Part shown: piece by piece, positions 19,828-29,700 of the stretch
Layout: every line of letters starts with the position of its first letter
Numbering within the stretch: the first letter of the stretch is position 1
Source: Oleiagrimonas citrea
GTDB lineage: Bacteria; Pseudomonadota; Gammaproteobacteria; Xanthomonadales; Rhodanobacteraceae
Direction: 5' to 3'
DNA: 64,000 bases
Assembly: GCF_012395255.1 (NCBI RefSeq)
Contig: NZ_JAAZQD010000005.1
Span: forward strand, 186,001-250,000
The notes under the pieces: model-generated
What the model was told of the DNA's origin: nothing
Databases searched by the model: none
Seen by the model: only the letters and a program-made list of their open reading frames with translations
Made by a program: the position numbers and the translations under genes

Positions 19828-20043
19828 TTATCCGCCGACGCCGTGCGGATGGATCCAGCCGGCCCAGATGCTGATGATGACCAGCACGATCGCCAGCAGC
19901 GACAGGGCGATGCGGCGGGTGAGCGCTTTCACGACCCGGTCGCTGTCACCGGACCCTTTCATCATGAAGAACAGCGCCTGGCCCAGATTGAAGATGACGA
20001 TGGCCACCACGATCATGATGACCACTTTGGTTGCGGTTTCCAC
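19828..20043 (-). CDS. DUF2909 twin-transmembrane protein
   Basis: A 71-residue protein from GTG 20043 with two hydrophobic helices: VVIMIVVAIVIFNLGQALFF, then ALSLLAIVLVIISIWAGWI. They are separated by a short polar loop (MMKGSGDSDR). The ending GWIHPHGV is the family signature. DUF2909 proteins are linked to cytochrome oxidase clusters, usually beside SURF1, as here: this gene is divergent from surf1, with 59 bases between the starts. Function is unknown. The frame stays open further upstream, but only this start gives the family N-terminus. Confidence 0.82.
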   Translation of the reverse strand: METATKVVIMIVVAIVIFNLGQALFFMMKGSGDSDRVVKALTRRIALSLLAIVLVIISIWAGWIHPHGVGG

Positions 20044-20102
20044 AGGATGATTCCAGTGCGACTCCAGTTCTGCAGTATAACGCCGCGATTGCAGGCCGCT
20101 GC

Positions 20103-20840
20103 ATGATGGGTCTGCGCCGCCCTTCATGGTTCGCCGTGCTGCTGACGCTGGTCGGTGTGATGTTTTTCGTGCGACTGGGCATTTGGCAGCTGCATCGCGC
20201 CGCCGAGAAGGAAGTGTTGCTGCGACGCTTCGCCACAGCGGCGTCCGCACCGATCCAGGATTTTTCCACCGTGCAGCGCGGGGCGTTGCCCGAACGCTAC
20301 CCGCATCTGCAGGTACGAGGGCATTTCGTGCCTGGGCGCAGCTACATGCTGGACGACCAGAATCACGGGCATCGCCCGGGCGTGCAGGTCTATGCGCCGT
20401 TCCGCCCCGACGGCTATGCGCGCCTGGTGCTGGTCGACCTGGGTTTTCTGCCCCGCGAAGGCCCAGACCTGAAGCTGCCGCAGCTGCCGCCGATCAAGCC
20501 GGGCGAAACGACGTTGCGTGGCATCTATGTGCCGCCGCCGGCGGCGGGTCTGAAGCTGGGTGGCGACGCGTTGAAGAAACAGCAGACGTGGCCGAAGCTG
20601 ACGACCTACATCGACCTGAATCAGATTGCCACGGATCTCGACGCCAAACTGTATCCGCGTGCGCTGCTGCTCGATCCCGACCCGGCGGCGGCCTACGTGC
20701 GCGAGTGGACGCCGGGCTTCATGCCGCCGGCGCGGCATTACGGCTATGCCTTCCAGTGGTTCGCCTTCGCCGTCGCGGCGCTGGCGATCTTCGTGATCCT
20801 TCATCGCAAGAAGGACGAAACCGGAGACGACGATGAATGA
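20103..20840 (+). CDS. SURF1-family cytochrome oxidase assembly protein
   Basis: About 245 residues starting at ATG 20103 (or the adjacent ATG at 20106). One transmembrane helix lies near each end (about 8-27 and 215-235), enclosing a periplasmic domain: the SURF1 layout. Conserved segments are GIWQLHRAAEKEVLL, ERYPHLQVRGHF, the strand around YAPF, and a C-terminal RHYGYAFQWFAFA. SURF1 proteins assist heme a3 insertion into subunit I. The 3' end overlaps the next gene by 8 bases, implying co-translation. Confidence 0.9.
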   Translation: MMGLRRPSWFAVLLTLVGVMFFVRLGIWQLHRAAEKEVLLRRFATAASAPIQDFSTVQRGALPERYPHLQVRGHFVPGRSYMLDDQNHGHRPGVQVYAPFRPDGYARLVLVDLGFLPREGPDLKLPQLPPIKPGETTLRGIYVPPPAAGLKLGGDALKKQQTWPKLTTYIDLNQIATDLDAKLYPRALLLDPDPAAAYVREWTPGFMPPARHYGYAFQWFAFAVAALAIFVILHRKKDETGDDDE

Positions 20841-21396
20841 ACCCCGCGCCGACGCGCGCAAGATGAGTCGCATCAAGCTGCTGCTGGTGGCGTCGGTGTT
20901 CGCCGCACCGTTGCTGGTCGCGATGGTGCTGACGCTGGTCGGCTGGCAGCCGGGTACGAGCAGCCATGGTGCGGCGATTAAGCCGCAGCGCAGCTTCGCC
21001 AAGATCGACATCCGTCTCGCCGACGGCAAGAACTATCCGTGGAAGGACAGCGAGCCGCGCATGACATTGCTGGCGCTACCCGGCAGCGACTGCATGGACA
21101 ACTGTATGCGCCTGTTGCACCTGATGAGCAATGCGCGCATCACCCTGAACAAGAACGCGGACCGGCTGCGCCTGCTCTACGTGGGCGAGCCGCCGCACGG
21201 TCCGAAGGCGGCGGCGGTGATGCGGGACTGGCAGATCGGCAGCGACGTCGGCGACAAGCTGGCCTCGTTCCGCCCGCGTGGTCCGGACAGCGTGGCCGCG
21301 ATTCTGGTCGAGTCCAACGGCACGGCATTGACGCTGTACCGGGCCGGCTTCGATCCGAATGGTCTGAAGAAAGATCTGCAGAAGGTGATCCGTTGA
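20833..21396 (+). CDS. Membrane-anchored protein with CxxxC motif in the oxidase cluster
   Basis: A 187-residue protein with one N-terminal transmembrane helix (about 14-37) and a periplasmic domain with thioredoxin-like order: a strand (MTLLALPGSDC), a helix (MRLLHLM), a strand (LRLLYV), then a final strand-turn (AILVESNGTALTLYRAGF). C87 and C91 (CMDNC) have the spacing used for copper in Sco/PrrC proteins, but the downstream Sco histidine is not obvious. It sits between surf1 and ctaA with overlaps at both ends (8 bases and a TGATG junction). I infer a role in copper or thiol handling for the oxidase. Generic annotation would be a hypothetical transmembrane protein. Confidence 0.72.
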   Translation: MNEPRADARKMSRIKLLLVASVFAAPLLVAMVLTLVGWQPGTSSHGAAIKPQRSFAKIDIRLADGKNYPWKDSEPRMTLLALPGSDCMDNCMRLLHLMSNARITLNKNADRLRLLYVGEPPHGPKAAAVMRDWQIGSDVGDKLASFRPRGPDSVAAILVESNGTALTLYRAGFDPNGLKKDLQKVIR

Positions 21397-22553
21397 TGCT
21401 GCGCGTCATTTCCCGTCTTTCGTGGCCGGCGCGGCTGGCCTGGTTCGCCGCTATCTTCGCGTTCGGCGTGGTCATGTTCGGCGCCTTCGTGCGCCTGTCC
21501 AACGCCGGCCTGTCGTGCCCGGACTGGCCGACCTGCTATGGCCAGATCGCCTGGCCGCACCACGCGCATGAAGTCGCGCAGGCCGATGCGGCCTTCCCGC
21601 AGCGACCGGTGGAGCCGGGCAAGCCCTGGCGCGAGCAGTTCCATCGCATGATCGCCGGCACGCTCGGCGTGCTGGTGCTGACGCTGGCGCTGGTGGCCGT
21701 CTGGCGTCGCCGGTGGGCGCGTTGGGCGGTGATCGGCAGCGCTGTCGCGGCGGCGCTGGGCACGGGCATGTACATCGGTGGCGAGCATGTGGTGTCGTCG
21801 GTGCTTGCGGCGGTCGCCATCGCCGCGCCGCTGTTCGTGGCGGCGAAGCTGACCCGTGCGCCGCCGTGGCGCATCGCCGTGGTCGCGCTGGCGCTGGTGA
21901 TCTTCCAGGCCATGCTCGGCATGTGGACGGTGACGCTGCTGCTCAAGCCGATAGTGGTCACCGGCCATCTGCTCGGCGGCATGGCGACGTTCGCCCTGCT
22001 GGGCTACATCGCCCTTCGACTGACGCCGATCGGCGCCGTGGGCGAGGAGCATGCGCGGCTGCGCCGGTTCGTGGCGGTCGGCATCGTGCTGCTGGCGGCG
22101 CAGATCTTCCTTGGCGGCTGGACCAGCACCAACTACGCGGCACTGGCGTGCGGCGTGGGCGACAGCGCCTTTCCGCATTGCCTGGGGCAGTGGTGGCCGG
22201 CGACCGATTTCCACCAGGGCTTCGTCCTGTGGCGCGGCATCGGGGTGAACTACGAGGGCGGCATCCTCGACGGGCCGGCGCGCACCGCGATCCAGATGGC
22301 GCACCGCATCGGCGCGCTGGTGGTGTTTGTGTACCTGGGCTGGTTGTCGCACAAGGTCGCCCGCGCCGGTCTGCGCGGGTTCGGCATCGCCATCGGCGCG
22401 ACCCTGATTGCGCAGGTGCTTCTGGGCATCAGCAATGTGCATTTCGGTCTGCCGCTGCCGGTGGCGACCGCGCACAACGGCATGGCTGCGCTGCTGCTGT
22501 TCAGCCTGTTGGCGACCCTGGCGCGGACCCAGAAGCGGCTCGAAGCCGTGTAG
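21396..22553 (+). CDS. ctaA: Heme A synthase (COX15/CtaA)
   Basis: A 385-residue, eight-helix inner-membrane oxygenase that converts heme O to heme A. Conserved features are [19 protein letters not shown] near residues 30-48, the His-containing [27 protein letters not shown], and [12 protein letters not shown], with further His in [12 protein letters not shown]. The ATG overlaps the stop of the preceding gene (TGATG at 21394-21398). It is followed 64 bases later by ctaB, the enzyme supplying its substrate. Confidence 0.96.
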   Translation: MLRVISRLSWPARLAWFAAIFAFGVVMFGAFVRLSNAGLSCPDWPTCYGQIAWPHHAHEVAQADAAFPQRPVEPGKPWREQFHRMIAGTLGVLVLTLALVAVWRRRWARWAVIGSAVAAALGTGMYIGGEHVVSSVLAAVAIAAPLFVAAKLTRAPPWRIAVVALALVIFQAMLGMWTVTLLLKPIVVTGHLLGGMATFALLGYIALRLTPIGAVGEEHARLRRFVAVGIVLLAAQIFLGGWTSTNYAALACGVGDSAFPHCLGQWWPATDFHQGFVLWRGIGVNYEGGILDGPARTAIQMAHRIGALVVFVYLGWLSHKVARAGLRGFGIAIGATLIAQVLLGISNVHFGLPLPVATAHNGMAALLLFSLLATLARTQKRLEAV

Positions 22554-22617
22554 ACTGTGCGGTTCGCGCGTGACGGTCGCTGACCGCTGCGCGCGCCGCA
22601 AGCCGACCGGAGCCGCC

Positions 22618-23526
22618 GTGAAGATGCCATTCGCCGAATACTGGGAGCTGACCAAGCCACGCGTCGTCGCGTTGCTGGTGTTCTGCGCCGTGATCGGCAT
22701 GTTCCTGGCCGTGCCCGGGCTGCCCCCGCTCAAGCCGCTGGTGTTCGGCTCGCTGGGCATCTGGATGGCCTCGGCGTCGGCGGCGGCCTTCAACCATCTC
22801 ATCGACGAGCGCATCGACAAGCTCATGAGCCGCACCGCGCACCGTCCGCTGGCGACTGGCCAGCTGCGGGGGCGTCAGGTGTTCGCCTTCGCGTTTGCGC
22901 TGGGCGTGGTGTCGATGCTGATCCTGGTGTTCCTGGTCAACTGGATGACGGCGGCGCTGACCTTCGCCTCGCTGATCGGCTACGCGGTGATCTACACCGC
23001 GTTCCTGAAGCGCGCCACGCCGCAGAACATCGTCATCGGCGGCATCGCCGGCGCCGCACCGCCGTTGCTGGGCTGGTCGGCGATCACCGGCATGACCGGC
23101 GAGCGCGACTGGGCCTATGCGCTGCTGCTGGTGCTGATCATCTTCGTGTGGACGCCGCCGCATTTCTGGGCGCTGGCGATCTTCCGCCGCGAAGACTACT
23201 CGCGCGCGCAGGTGCCGATGCTGCCGGTCACGCACGGCGTGCACTACACGCGCTGGCATGTGCTGTTCTATACCATCCTGCTGGTGGTGGCGACGCTGCT
23301 GCCTGTGCTGACCGGCATGAGCGGCGTGCTGTACCTGGGCGGCGCGATGGTGCTGGGCGGCGGCTTCCTGTATTACGCCGTGCGCCTGATGAATCCGCCG
23401 GACGAGTTCTATCCGATGAAGGTGTTCCGCTACTCGATCACCTACCTGATGGCGCTGTTCGCCTTCCTGCTGCTCGATCACTGGCTGGTCGACCCGATGG
23501 TGCATCTGGGCACGATGGCCGGCTAG
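22618..23526 (+). CDS. ctaB: Protoheme IX farnesyltransferase (heme O synthase)
   Basis: A 302-residue UbiA-superfamily membrane prenyltransferase that makes heme O from heme B and farnesyl diphosphate. It begins [13 protein letters not shown]. The first Asp-rich motif is [12 protein letters not shown] at about 59-70, followed by [10 protein letters not shown]; the second region is [20 protein letters not shown]. The start is GTG 22618, with CGGAG six bases upstream; ATG 22624 is poorly placed. It is the last oxidase-assembly gene. A response regulator starts 26 bases after its stop, so read-through is possible. Confidence 0.96.
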   Translation: MKMPFAEYWELTKPRVVALLVFCAVIGMFLAVPGLPPLKPLVFGSLGIWMASASAAAFNHLIDERIDKLMSRTAHRPLATGQLRGRQVFAFAFALGVVSMLILVFLVNWMTAALTFASLIGYAVIYTAFLKRATPQNIVIGGIAGAAPPLLGWSAITGMTGERDWAYALLLVLIIFVWTPPHFWALAIFRREDYSRAQVPMLPVTHGVHYTRWHVLFYTILLVVATLLPVLTGMSGVLYLGGAMVLGGGFLYYAVRLMNPPDEFYPMKVFRYSITYLMALFAFLLLDHWLVDPMVHLGTMAG

Positions 23527-23552
23527 GATGGACTGAACGAGGGAGGCACGGC

Positions 23553-24215
23553 ATGCGTCTGCTGGTGGTCGAGGATTCGCCGAACCTGGGACGCGACCTG
23601 CGCGAATCGCTGGCGCGGGACGGACATGCCGTGGATCTCGCCGCCGACGGCGCCCAGGCGCAGCAGTTTCTGGCCAGTTATGCCTACGACGCCGTGGTCC
23701 TGGACCTGATGATGCCGCGTGTGGACGGCTGGGGGGTGCTGCGCTGGCTGAACGGCCGTGAGCCGCGACCGCGGGTTCTGGTGCTGTCGGCACGCGATCA
23801 GGTCGAGGATCGCATCGAGGCGTTGCATCTGGGCGCTGACGACTACATGGTCAAGCCGTTCTCCTACGAGGAACTGTCCGCCCGCCTGCAGGCGCTGGCG
23901 CGGCGCAGCGTGCAGTCGGATCCCGTGCTGCGCCTGGGCGCGGTGGAGATCGATCCGCGCGCGCGGCAGGTGCGCGTGGACGGCGAGGTGCTGGCACTGA
24001 CGCCGAAGGAATACGCCTTGCTGGAGACCCTGAGCACCGAGCGCGGGCGGGTCATGACGCGGACGGCGCTGTTCGAGCATCTGTACGATGCGCGCAGTGA
24101 ATCCTCGGACAAGGTCATCGAGGTGCTGGTCAGCACGCTGCGCGGGAAACTGTCCAAGGCCGGGGTGACCGACCTGGTCCAGACCCGTCGAGGGTACGGC
24201 TATGTGGTCGAGTGA
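23553..24215 (+). CDS. OmpR-family response regulator
   Basis: A 220-residue two-component regulator. The receiver domain (1-115) has the acidic pair in VVEDSPN, the phospho-acceptor Asp in AVVLDLMMPRVDGW and the conserved Lys in VKPFSYEEL. A winged-helix DNA-binding domain follows (about 125-218; LTPKEYALLETL, RRGYGYVVE). The start ATG 23553 has an excellent GGGAGG site. The gene overlaps its partner kinase by 14 bases and lies upstream of an RND efflux operon that it probably controls. Confidence 0.94.
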   Translation: MRLLVVEDSPNLGRDLRESLARDGHAVDLAADGAQAQQFLASYAYDAVVLDLMMPRVDGWGVLRWLNGREPRPRVLVLSARDQVEDRIEALHLGADDYMVKPFSYEELSARLQALARRSVQSDPVLRLGAVEIDPRARQVRVDGEVLALTPKEYALLETLSTERGRVMTRTALFEHLYDARSESSDKVIEVLVSTLRGKLSKAGVTDLVQTRRGYGYVVE

Positions 24216-25596
24216 ACGGCGCCCGCTTTCGATTCGCCTGCGCCTGCTGCTGTTTCTTTTCGCCGGTCTGGGCATCGTCATGCTCGGACTTTTCCTGTTG
24301 CTTGATCGCGGACTGGACCGGCAGATCTATGGACGGCTCGACGAAGGTCTGAAAGCCCGCGCGCATGCGATCGCGGTGCTGCTGGAATCGCGCCCGACCC
24401 AGGAGGCGCTGGCGGAGCTGCAGGCGATGAGTCCGGAGTACGCCGGCGGCGGGCATACCGATTTTCTGCAATTGTGGGATGCGTCGGGACACACGCTGCT
24501 GACGTCGGGGAGCAATCGCGACGCCAAGCTGACGCCGCCGGATGCGGTGCCGGCCAACGCGCCGTATTACTACGATCTGGTGCTTCCCGATGGGCATCAC
24601 GGCCGTGCGATCGCTGTGCGTGTGACGCTGCAGGGGCGCAGCGGCGACGCCATTCTCGCCGTGGCCGAGGAGCGCGAGCAGGTCGATGCGCTCGAGCGGC
24701 AGGTGCACGTCGCGCTGGTGAGCGGCGTGATGCTGACATCGTTGATGGCCGTGGTGCTGGCTTTCCTGGCCGTTCGCGGCGGCCTGCGCCCTTTGCTCGC
24801 GTTCGGCGGTGCGGCGCGGGACGGGGCCGAGTCGGCGGACCTGCAGGCGGACACGCTGCCGCGCGAACTGCGTCCGTTGGCGCATGCGCTGAACGATGCA
24901 TTCGGCGGTCTGCGTCGCGCGCTGCAGCGGGAGCGCCGTTTCGCGCGCGACGTGGCGCATGAACTGCGCACGCCGCTGGCCGAAATCCGTACCGCGGTGG
25001 AGCTGGCGCGCCGCGATGCGCAGGCGTCGCCGGCGTTGGAAGGGGCGCTGGACTCCACCGAGCGCATGAGCCGGTGCATCGACGGTCTGCTGTCCCTGTC
25101 TCGCTATGAGTCGGGCATGCAGGAAGCCCAGCTCGAGCCGGTTGACCTGTCGGCGTCGGTGCAACGTTCCCTGCAACTGGCCGCCAGCTCGGCGCAACGG
25201 CGGCGTGTGCGCATGCATCTGGATGCGCCGCCCGAATGCTGGACGCAGACCGACCCGGCGCTGCTCGAGCGCGTGATCGACAATCTGTTGTTGAACGCCG
25301 CCGATTACACCCCGGAAGGCAGTGAGGTGCTGGTGCGACTGAGATGTGCGGGGACGCACGTCGATGTGCGCATCGGCAATCCGGCGCCGGACCTGGAGCC
25401 GGGCGATCTGCAGCGTTTCGGCGAACGCTTCTGGCGCAAGTCGCCCGCGCGCGAGGCCAGTCGTCATGGAGGGCTGGGTTTGGCGCTGGCGCAGAGTCTG
25501 GCCGAGGTGCTCGGGCTGCGTCTGGATTTTCGTCTGGACGGCGGCTGGCTGTGGGCCGAACTGGGCGGTCTGAATCGTCTGGACGTGCCCGATTGA
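24202..25596 (+). CDS. Sensor histidine kinase of heavy-metal-sensor type
   Basis: A 464-residue kinase with transmembrane helices at about 11-34 and 170-192 flanking a periplasmic sensor region with several His and Asp residues. The H-box is RDVAHELRTPLAE (H253) and the N-box DNLLLNAADYTPEG. The G1 box reads IGNPAPDLEPGDL, with Asn-Pro instead of Asp-Gly; this matches CusS/CzcS-like kinases as I know them. The G2 box is HGGLGLALAQSLAEVLG. Position ahead of a metal-type RND operon supports metal sensing. The ligand is not known. Confidence 0.88.
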   Translation: MWSSERRPLSIRLRLLLFLFAGLGIVMLGLFLLLDRGLDRQIYGRLDEGLKARAHAIAVLLESRPTQEALAELQAMSPEYAGGGHTDFLQLWDASGHTLLTSGSNRDAKLTPPDAVPANAPYYYDLVLPDGHHGRAIAVRVTLQGRSGDAILAVAEEREQVDALERQVHVALVSGVMLTSLMAVVLAFLAVRGGLRPLLAFGGAARDGAESADLQADTLPRELRPLAHALNDAFGGLRRALQRERRFARDVAHELRTPLAEIRTAVELARRDAQASPALEGALDSTERMSRCIDGLLSLSRYESGMQEAQLEPVDLSASVQRSLQLAASSAQRRRVRMHLDAPPECWTQTDPALLERVIDNLLLNAADYTPEGSEVLVRLRCAGTHVDVRIGNPAPDLEPGDLQRFGERFWRKSPAREASRHGGLGLALAQSLAEVLGLRLDFRLDGGWLWAELGGLNRLDVPD

Positions 25597-25676
25597 GGGC
25601 TTTGGCGGCATCTTAAGCTTGTTCAAAGCCGATCTCCGGATCCTCGATCATACGGATGGATATATCGAGGTTCGTC

Positions 25677-26729
25677 ATGCGTCGAGGTTTGCTGGCCGGC
25701 CTGCTGCTGGCTGTTTTCGCGAGTCCCGTGATGGCCGGGACGCTGTTGAAGGTCTCCGCTTCGCAGCGTCAGGCCATGGGTATTCGTACGGCCGCGGTGA
25801 AAGCGGCGGGACACGTGCCGGTGGACGGCCTGCCGGCGACGGTACGCGCGCCGCTGCACGAGAGTGCCGTGGTCACGGCACCCTATGCCGGCATCACGGT
25901 CGCAGTGCTGGCGCGCGAGGGCGCGCAGGTCGAGCGCGGTCAGCCGCTGGCGCGCATTCAGAGCCGCGAGGCGATGCGACTGGGCGCCGATCTGGCCTCG
26001 GCGCAGGGCGACTATCGCGTGGCTCGTGCGCAGGCCGAGCGCGATCGCCAGCTGCTGGCCGAGGGCATCATCCCTTCGAGCCGTGCGCAGGCCGCGGATG
26101 CGCGTCGCGATGCGGCCGCGGCGCGCCTGCAGGAATTGAATGCGGCCCGGGCCATGGCGCCGAAGGCGGCCGGAGCGGCGCCGGGCACCTATGAATTGCG
26201 TTCGCCCTTGGCGGGGCGTGTCATCGAGCGCAGTCTGCGCCTGGGCGAGCCGGTTGCGGCGCTGGACAAGGCGTTCATGGTCGCCGAGCCCGGCCGCGGC
26301 ATGCTGGAAATGCAGGTGCCGGCCCGGTACGCCTCGCGTCTGCGACCGGGATTGCCGGTGCGTACCGCCGACGGTGCGTCCGGCATGCTGAGCGAAATTG
26401 GCGCGGCGATCGATCGCGCCAGTCAGACGGTGCTGGTGCGCGCCAGCGTGAAGGGCGAAATGCTGCTGCCCGGCCAGCAGACCAGCGCCACGATCCAGCT
26501 GCCGCCGCCGGCGCACGCCTGGACGCTGGCGTCCGACGCCGTGGCCGACTTCGACGGCCGCAAGATCGTGTTCGTCGACAGGGGTACGGGTTTCGAGGCC
26601 GTGCCGGTGGCGGTGCAGGCACAGACTGGAGCGGGCCGCAGCGTGGTCACCGGCGCATTGGCTGCGGACAGCCGCGTGGTGATCGCGGGTGCGGGCGCCC
26701 TGAAGGCCATGCTGGTGGCGGGAGAGTGA
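25677..26729 (+). CDS. Efflux RND transporter periplasmic adaptor subunit (CzcB/HlyD type)
   Basis: A 350-residue membrane-fusion protein. It starts at ATG 25677, with GAGG upstream and a clean signal peptide (RRGLLAGLLLAVFASPVMAG). The lipoyl half-motif (VVTAPYAGITVAVLAREGAQVERGQ) precedes a helical hairpin rich in Ala/Arg, a second lipoyl half (YELRSPLAGRVIERS) and a beta-barrel domain. No His-rich metal-binding N-terminus is present. It links the inner-membrane pump encoded one base downstream to the outer-membrane channel encoded at the end of the operon. Confidence 0.9.
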   Translation: MRRGLLAGLLLAVFASPVMAGTLLKVSASQRQAMGIRTAAVKAAGHVPVDGLPATVRAPLHESAVVTAPYAGITVAVLAREGAQVERGQPLARIQSREAMRLGADLASAQGDYRVARAQAERDRQLLAEGIIPSSRAQAADARRDAAAARLQELNAARAMAPKAAGAAPGTYELRSPLAGRVIERSLRLGEPVAALDKAFMVAEPGRGMLEMQVPARYASRLRPGLPVRTADGASGMLSEIGAAIDRASQTVLVRASVKGEMLLPGQQTSATIQLPPPAHAWTLASDAVADFDGRKIVFVDRGTGFEAVPVAVQAQTGAGRSVVTGALAADSRVVIAGAGALKAMLVAGE

Positions 26730-26730
26730 C

Positions 26731-29700
26731 ATGCTGCAGCGCCTGATCGGATTCTCTCTGTCGCAGCGACTGCTGGTGCTCCTGGGCGCACTGGCGATCG
26801 TCGGTGCGGGCGTGTGGGCCTATTTGAAGCTGCCCATCGATGCCTATCCGAACATCGCCCCCACGCAGGTCAAGCTGATTCTGAAGGCGCCGGGCATGAC
26901 GCCGGAGGAAGTCGAGACGCGCGTGGTGGTGCCGCTGGAAATGGAGCTTCTGGGCATCCCGCATGCGCAGATGCTGCGTTCGACGTCGAAGTACGCGATC
27001 GCCGATGTCACGCTCGATTTCGACGAAGGCACCGACATCTACTGGGCGCGGCAGCAGGTTTCCGAGCGTTTCGCGGCCGCGGCCGGAGAGCTTCCCGGCG
27101 ATGTCAGCGGCGGTCTGGCACCGATCGCCACGCCGTTGTCGGACATGTTCATGTTCACGATCGAAGGCGGTGGCCTGAGTCTGGCCGAGCGCCGCACGCT
27201 GCTGGATTGGACCATCCGTCCGGCGCTGCGGACGATTCCGGGTGTGGCCGATCTGAACGCGCTGGGCGGCAAGGTGCGCACCTTCCTGGTGACGCCGGAC
27301 CGCGCGCGTCTGTCCGCCGCCGGCCTGCATTTTCGCGATGTGGTCGATGCGATCGAACGCAACAATCGCAATGACGGTTCCGGTCGCCTGCGCGATGGCG
27401 ACGATGCGCTGATCGTGCGTGCCGAGGGCGCGGTTTCTACCCTGGACGATCTGCGGCGCGTGGTCGTGGCGACCCGGGACGGCATGACGCTGCGCGTGGA
27501 TGATCTGGCCCGCGTCAGTTACGGGAGTCTAACCCGATACGGTGCAGTCACTCGCGATGGCCTCGGTGAGGCAGTGGAAGGACTGGTGGTCGGACTGCGC
27601 GGCGCCGATGCCTCGAAGGTGGTCGACGCCGTGCGTGCGCGCCTGGACCAGTTGCAGTCGAGCCTGCCGAAGGGTGCGCGCATCGAAGTGTTCTACGATC
27701 GCGGCGCATTGATCGAGCGTGCCGTGGACACCGTGCGCAGCGCGCTGATCGAGGCCACCGTGCTGGTGGTGATCCTGCTTCTGCTGTTCCTCGGTGACGT
27801 CCGCGCTGCGGTAGTGGTGTCGCTGACCCTGCCGCTGGCGGTGCTGATCGCGTTCCTGATGATGCATGTGTTCGGTCTCAGCGCGAACCTGATGAGCCTG
27901 GGTGGCCTGGCCATCGCGATCGGCCTGCTGGTTGATGCCGCGGTGGTGGTGGTGGAGAACACCGTCAGCCACCTGGTGCCCGGACGCAGTGCCAGCGAGT
28001 TGCCAAAACCGCATCGCATCTATCGCGCGGTGGGTGAGGTGGCGAGCCCGGTGGTTTCGGGCATTGCCATCATCTGCCTGGTGTTCATGCCGCTGCTGAC
28101 GCTGCAGGGACTGGAAGGAAAGCTGTTCGGTCCGGTGGCGATGACCATCATTTTCGCGTTGGCCGCTTCGCTGCTGCTGTCGATGACTGTGGTGCCGGTT
28201 CTGTGCTCGATGCTGCTGCGCGAGCGGCCGCACAAGGAGCCGTGGCTGATGCGTCAGATCGAACGCGGCTATCGGCCGCTGCTCGACTGGTCGCTGAAGC
28301 ACACGCGCTGGATGGGGGCGATCGCCGGCGTTGCGCTGGTACTCGGTGTGCTGGCCTATGTCGGTACCGGCAAGACCTTCATGCCGACCATGGACGAAGG
28401 CGACGTGCTGATGCAGCTGACCAAGCAGCCGTCGATCAGCCTGCAGGCATCGCGCGATCAGGACATGGCCATCGAGCGCGCGATCAAGGCGCGTATTCCG
28501 GAAGTCGCGCACGTGGTCGCCCGACTGGGTTCGGACGAGCTGGGTCTGGACCCGATGAGCCTCAATGAGACCGACATGTTCCTCGAGCTCAAGCCGAAGG
28601 CGAGCTGGCGCGTGCCCGACAAGGTCTGGCTGGAAGATCAGTTGCGCGCGGTGATGAAGGATTTTCCCGGCATCGAGTACGGTTTCACCCAGCCGATCCA
28701 GATGCGTGTTTCGGAGATGCTGACGGGCAGCCGCGGCGACATTGCGGTGAAGGTGTTCGGTCCGGATCTGTCCACGCTCAACCAGATTGCCAACCGTATT
28801 GCCGCGATGCTGCAGAAGACGCCGGGCGGTCAGGACGTGATCGCGCAGACGCAGGAGGGCGTGCGCTACCTGGGCGTGCGCATTGACCGTCAGGCGGCCG
28901 GTCGTCATGGGCTGGATGTGTCGGCGGTCCAGGACGAATTGCGCGGTCAGCTGGAGGGCATGCGTGCCGGGACCGTGTTGGAACAGCAGCGTCGCGTCCC
29001 GGTTCTGGTCCGCGGCGACGCCCGCATGGCCGACACGCCGACCCTGTTCGAGCGCATGAACCTGGCGACCCCCGATGGCGGACAGGTGCCGCTGGATCGC
29101 ATCGCCGCACTCAAGGCGACCACGGGTCCGGTGCAGATCCGGCGCGAGAACGGATCGCGTTTCGCCCTGGTGCAGGCCAATGTAGCCGGGCGTGATCTGG
29201 TCGGTTTCGTCGACGAAGTGCGGGCTGCGGTCGAGCGCGATATTCATTTGCCGACCGGCTACAGCGTGACCTGGGGTGGCCAGTTCGAGAACCAGCAGCG
29301 GGCCGCTGCGCGCTTGACGCTGGTGATCCCGGTCTCGCTGGCGTTGATCTTCCTGGTGCTGTTCTCCACGTTCGGCTCGATTCGCCAGGCCGTGCTGATC
29401 CTCTGCAATGTGCCGTTCGCGCTGGTCGGCGGCATCGTCGCATTGTGGCTTTCGGGGCAGTACCTCTCGGTGCCGGCCTCGGTCGGATTCATCGCGCTGC
29501 TGGGCATTGCGGTATTGAACGGTCTGGTCCTGGTCTCCTATTTCAATCAGCTCCGCGCCACCGGCATGGCCATGAACGAGGTGGTCCGCGAGGGTGCGCT
29601 GCGTCGTCTGCGGCCGGTGATGATGACCGCTTCCATCGCCGCGCTCGGTCTGGTGCCGCTGCTGTTCGCCAGCGGTCCCGGCTCGGAAGTGCAGAAGCCG

